From RUG13409 sp045546135 (GTDB taxonomy: Bacteria; Bacillota; Clostridia; Peptostreptococcales; Anaerovoracaceae): a DNA stretch of 33,211 nt. The translations under genes were made by a program, and so were the position numbers. Below, piece after piece: positions 31,129-33,211 of this stretch (position 1 is its first letter; each line of letters starts with the position of its first letter). The notes beneath the pieces are model-generated. The model was given only the letters and a program-made list of their open reading frames with translations, searched no databases and was not told the origin of the DNA. The stretch lies in contig JAZQCD010000007.1 of assembly GCA_045546135.1 (NCBI GenBank), positions 1-33,211 of the forward strand. The letters are read 5' to 3'.

Positions 31129-31347
31129 CTACTTAAGAAGATCCAGCACATCTCCTACCGTCTTTATATTTTCAAGCTTTTCTTCAGGGATCTCCCTGTC
31201 GAAAGCTTCTTCTGCATCGGAGATGCAGTTAACGATATCAAGTGATGTAAACTCAAGATCGGTGACAAAATCTGTATCCAGTGTGATCTCTTCTGCAGAC
31301 AGTTTGCTTCCGTTTGCAACAATGATCTCAACAAGTTTATCAAACAT
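31129..31347 (-). CDS. Acyl carrier protein (dedicated copy)
   Basis: 72 residues from ATG 31347, set by AAGGAGGT 8 bases upstream. Phosphopantetheine-attachment Ser35 in LEFTSLDIV (the usual DSL reads TSL here), acidic helix II and VGDVLDLL end. Highly acidic and short. It leads an operon with the PlsC-like gene and is not next to fatty-acid synthesis genes, so it is probably a pathway-specific ACP feeding that acyltransferase. Confidence 0.9.
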   Translation of the reverse strand: MFDKLVEIIVANGSKLSAEEITLDTDFVTDLEFTSLDIVNCISDAEEAFDREIPEEKLENIKTVGDVLDLLK

Positions 31348-31500
31348 AAGAAATAACCTCCTTATATAAAACGCTGTGATCAAAATGATCAAATATGACG
31401 ATCTGTACAAAACAGATACCCTATTCTTTGATTTTATCATATTTAATCTTGCAAAGGAACGGACTTTTTGTTAGAATAACGATTGCTTTAATAAAGAGAC

Positions 31501-31576
31501 GGGGCGTTAGCGCAGCTGGGAGCGCGTTCGACTGGCAGTCAAGAGGTCAGGGGTTCGATCCCCCTACGCTCCACCA
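31501..31576 (+). tRNA. tRNA-Ala (anticodon GGC), CCA encoded
   Basis: Acceptor GGGGCGT / ACGCTCC (one G-T), D-arm GCGCAGCTGGGAGCGC, anticodon loop CTGGCAG giving GGC, T-arm AGGGGTTCGATCCCCCT, discriminator A and CCA at 31574-31576. The anticodon stem TTCGA / TCAAG has a central C-A mismatch and a T-G end pair, which is unusual for tRNA-Ala. A strong terminator follows. It lies at the boundary of the HsdR region. Confidence 0.92.
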
Positions 31577-31579
31577 CGA

Positions 31580-31610
31580 AAAACAGAATGGATTCGTTCC
31601 ATTCTGTTTT
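31580..31610 (+). terminator. Intrinsic terminator of tRNA-Ala
   Basis: AAAACAGAATGGA and TCCATTCTGTTTT pair over 13 bp with a 5-base loop, ending in a T-run (31607-31612), 4 bases past the tRNA CCA. Confidence 0.85.
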
Positions 31611-31629
31611 TTGTTGATCGAATGAAAGA

Positions 31630-31767
31630 GGGATCGAACCCGCGAGGGCGCGAACGTAGAGAGAAGGTCCGGTGGACCTTCGAACAGTGAGCGGGCGAGG
31701 AAGGCCGATTGGGCCTTCCGAGTGCCTTCAGTGAGCGAAGCGAACGTGATCCCCCTACGCTCCACCA
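31630..31767. repeat. Hairpin-rich segment bounded by tRNA-Ala fragments
   Basis: The segment starts with GGGATCGAACCC (31630-31641), an exact inverted copy of the tRNA-Ala T-arm (31551-31562), and ends with a second direct copy of the last 20 bases of the tRNA including CCA (31748-31767; first copy 31557-31576, offset 191). Between are two perfect hairpins, GAAGGTCC/GGACCTTC (31663-31681) and GGAAGGCC/GGCCTTCC (31699-31719), and two copies of CAGTGAGCG (31685-31693 and 31729-31737). No coding gene is seen. It may be an interspersed mobile repeat or the scar of an integration/duplication at the tRNA. Confidence 0.75.
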
Positions 31768-31772
31768 AACGG

Positions 31773-31801
31773 AACCCTTGGAAATAGTAATTCCAAGGGT
31801 T
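31773..31801 (+). terminator. Second terminator after duplicated tRNA 3' end
   Basis: AACCCTTGGAA and TTCCAAGGGTT pair over 11 bp around a 7-base loop, followed by TTTATT. It differs in sequence from the terminator at 31580 but sits at the same place relative to the repeated tRNA 3' end. The remaining 31806-31960 holds nothing recognised. Confidence 0.8.
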
Positions 31802-31960
31802 TTTATTATGTGTTGATAAGTATCAAAAACAACGATTTTAAGCATTTTTCTAAAGGGTCTTCTAAACCCTTCAATTCTAGAATATGTTCTCAGCAATGCC
31901 TTCTGTTAGAATATTCTTTCTCAGCGAATCAAGATGCCCATGACCGTATGTCAAATGAAA

Positions 31961-33211
31961 TCATTCATCATGGTCTTCGGTATCTTCTGCTACCATTTGT
32001 AGCGGTTCTGGCTGTACCATATAGATTACCTTTGATTCTTCTCGCTTAGAAAAGTACGGATCGCCTATACCGAAAAATCTTTCAAAGAATACTCTGAACT
32101 TATCTATTATTGCCTGTTTCTTTGCTGCTCTATTACCACCGCCGAAGCGTGAAACAGGTGGCATAAGCTTATCTATATCAGTTCCGGTAGTCTTGATCTC
32201 TCCATTCTTGAACGAATCTTCCAAAAAGCGCCTGGTCTCTGCTTCATTAAGTTTCTCCTCTGTGATAATTTGCATAAGCTGTCTTTCACGCTCTTCAGAT
32301 ACATAGTAATGCCATTCTGTCATTACGTCTTCAACATCGTTTATGCCGGCAATGAACGTTTCGATCAATGCCTTCTTACTGCGAAGTTCCGGCGAAGCGT
32401 CAACCGCTTTTTGAATAGTAATAAGGACCTCTTTATCTTGGCAATGACTATCATGATACTTTTTGACAAGGAGCAAGATATAATCAATGTTGATCTCAAT
32501 TTGCTTTATGAGTTCAACCTCAAAAATGACATCATCCGTGATATCTTCCTTCTCTCCACCTTCTCTCTTTTTTCTCCATTCATCGCGAAGATCTTGATAA
32601 CGGCTAAGATAATCCTGAAGATCTCGCTCAGAAAGCAATTCCTTACCTGCAAATTCATCAAAGGAAATCAGTATATTCCTCATCCGCAGTATCGCACCAA
32701 AGAGTGCGATGAAATCCTTTTGGCTCTGTTCTCCGATTATCTGAGGCATAGACAAAGGGAACTTTGTTTCAAGCTCTTCTATCAAATCGACATATCCGGG
32801 GTGGACTCTGTCATCTGGCCCAATATAACCAAGATAATAATCCTTGAATGTTTGTAGTAATACGATTCCACCGGCATCCTTATCACCAAATAAGGCAATA
32901 GCGTCATCCACCCGCTTTTGCAGGTTTCTGAAGCATACGATATTACCAAAAGTCTTGATACTATTAAGGATACGATTTGTACGGCTAAATGCCTGGATAA
33001 GGCCATGCATCTTCAGGTTCTTATCGACCCACAACGTATTAAGTGTTGTCGCATCAAACCCTGTAAGAAACATATTTACAACAATCAAAAGGTCCAGTTC
33101 TTTATTCTTCATACGAAGGGATACATCCTTATAGTAATTCTGGAACTTATCCCCGTCTGTAGAATAATTGGTATGAAACATCTCGTTGTAATCCCTAATT
33201 GCTGCATCAAG
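31961..33211 (-). CDS. hsdR: Type I restriction enzyme R subunit (HsdR), C-terminal part
   Basis: The reading frame is open to the right edge, so the N-terminal nuclease and first helicase part lie outside. The visible 416 residues begin LDAAIRDYNEMFHTNYSTDG and include helicase motif V/VI sequence (DLLIVVNMFLTGFDATTLNTLWVD and IQAFSRTNRI) and the HsdR C-terminal helical domain (FRVFFERFFGIGDPYF near the end). HsdR is the ATP-driven translocase and nuclease subunit that partners with HsdM and HsdS, which would be expected further right. It marks a defence island beside the tRNA-Ala. Confidence 0.9.
   Translation of the reverse strand, partial: LDAAIRDYNEMFHTNYSTDGDKFQNYYKDVSLRMKNKELDLLIVVNMFLTGFDATTLNTLWVDKNLKMHGLIQAFSRTNRILNSIKTFGNIVCFRNLQKRVDDAIALFGDKDAGGIVLLQTFKDYYLGYIGPDDRVHPGYVDLIEELETKFPLSMPQIIGEQSQKDFIALFGAILRMRNILISFDEFAGKELLSERDLQDYLSRYQDLRDEWRKKREGGEKEDITDDVIFEVELIKQIEINIDYILLLVKKYHDSHCQDKEVLITIQKAVDASPELRSKKALIETFIAGINDVEDVMTEWHYYVSEERERQLMQIITEEKLNEAETRRFLEDSFKNGEIKTTGTDIDKLMPPVSRFGGGNRAAKKQAIIDKFRVFFERFFGIGDPYFSKREESKVIYMVQPEPLQMVAEDTEDHDE

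Noticed and set aside
31564..31896. Minus-strand frames across the tRNA-associated segment
   Set aside because: They run through tRNA sequence, hairpins and terminators and show no protein-like composition.

Overview
The window looks like a chromosome segment of a low-to-mid GC Firmicute, most likely a Lachnospiraceae-like Clostridium relative. Support for this: two separate ECF vitamin-transporter ATPase/T modules, strong AAGGAGG-type ribosome sites, sigma-A-like promoters, a tmRNA next to smpB, bactofilins, and a PD-(D/E)XK 'transposase' of the type common in gut Lachnospiraceae. Most genes are on the minus strand.

Layout. 1-158: start of an Rpn/PDDEXK family protein cut by the left edge, then about 420 bases of non-coding sequence with nested inverted and tandem imperfect direct repeats. 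582-7910 (minus): one operon under a cobalamin riboswitch (about 7798-7910). It encodes a LytS-type sensor kinase, a FecR-like/DUF4430 (transcobalamin-like) surface protein, a fused double ABC ATPase, an ECF S component, an ECF T component and a response regulator with a winged-helix output domain. It reads as a self-contained corrinoid uptake and sensing unit. 7981-8088: two identical 18-bp TTAAGG-type operator boxes in the divergent promoter region.

8173-13674 (plus): a surface cluster of a carbohydrate-binding-domain lipoprotein, a degenerate receiver, a histidine-kinase-like protein lacking the phospho-accepting His, a VTC-domain protein, a DUF4956 membrane protein and a ComEC-like metallo-beta-lactamase-fold lipoprotein. 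13808-16508 (minus): a GCS2-type glutamate-cysteine ligase paired with a glutathionylspermidine-synthase-like ATP-grasp enzyme, possibly a route to a gamma-glutamyl-cysteine-derived compound. tRNA-Pro(GGG) follows.

16957-24274 (minus) is mostly housekeeping: MgtE magnesium transporter, a uridine-kinase-like enzyme, tmRNA (ssrA), smpB, signal peptidase I, an RluA-family pseudouridine synthase that may be translated from a leaderless mRNA, a small MltG-like membrane protein and a MATE transporter. A lone short prepilin-peptidase-like gene lies on plus at 24323. 24744-27231 (minus) is the general ECF module (ecfA1-ecfA2-ecfT). 27324-28462 holds two tandem bactofilins, 28574-29740 a CDF exporter with an N-D-D-D (Mn-type) site, and 29800-31347 an acyl carrier protein with a PlsC-like acyltransferase carrying a zinc ribbon.

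Right edge: tRNA-Ala(GGC) at 31501 is followed by a hairpin-rich segment ending in a second copy of the tRNA 3' end with its own terminator, then by the C-terminal part of a type I restriction HsdR subunit that runs off the window. This looks like the edge of a genomic island.

The most interesting candidates for new biology are the riboswitch-controlled kinase/DUF4430/ECF/regulator operon, the degenerate two-component pair inside the VTC-DUF4956 cluster, and the ligase/ATP-grasp pair.
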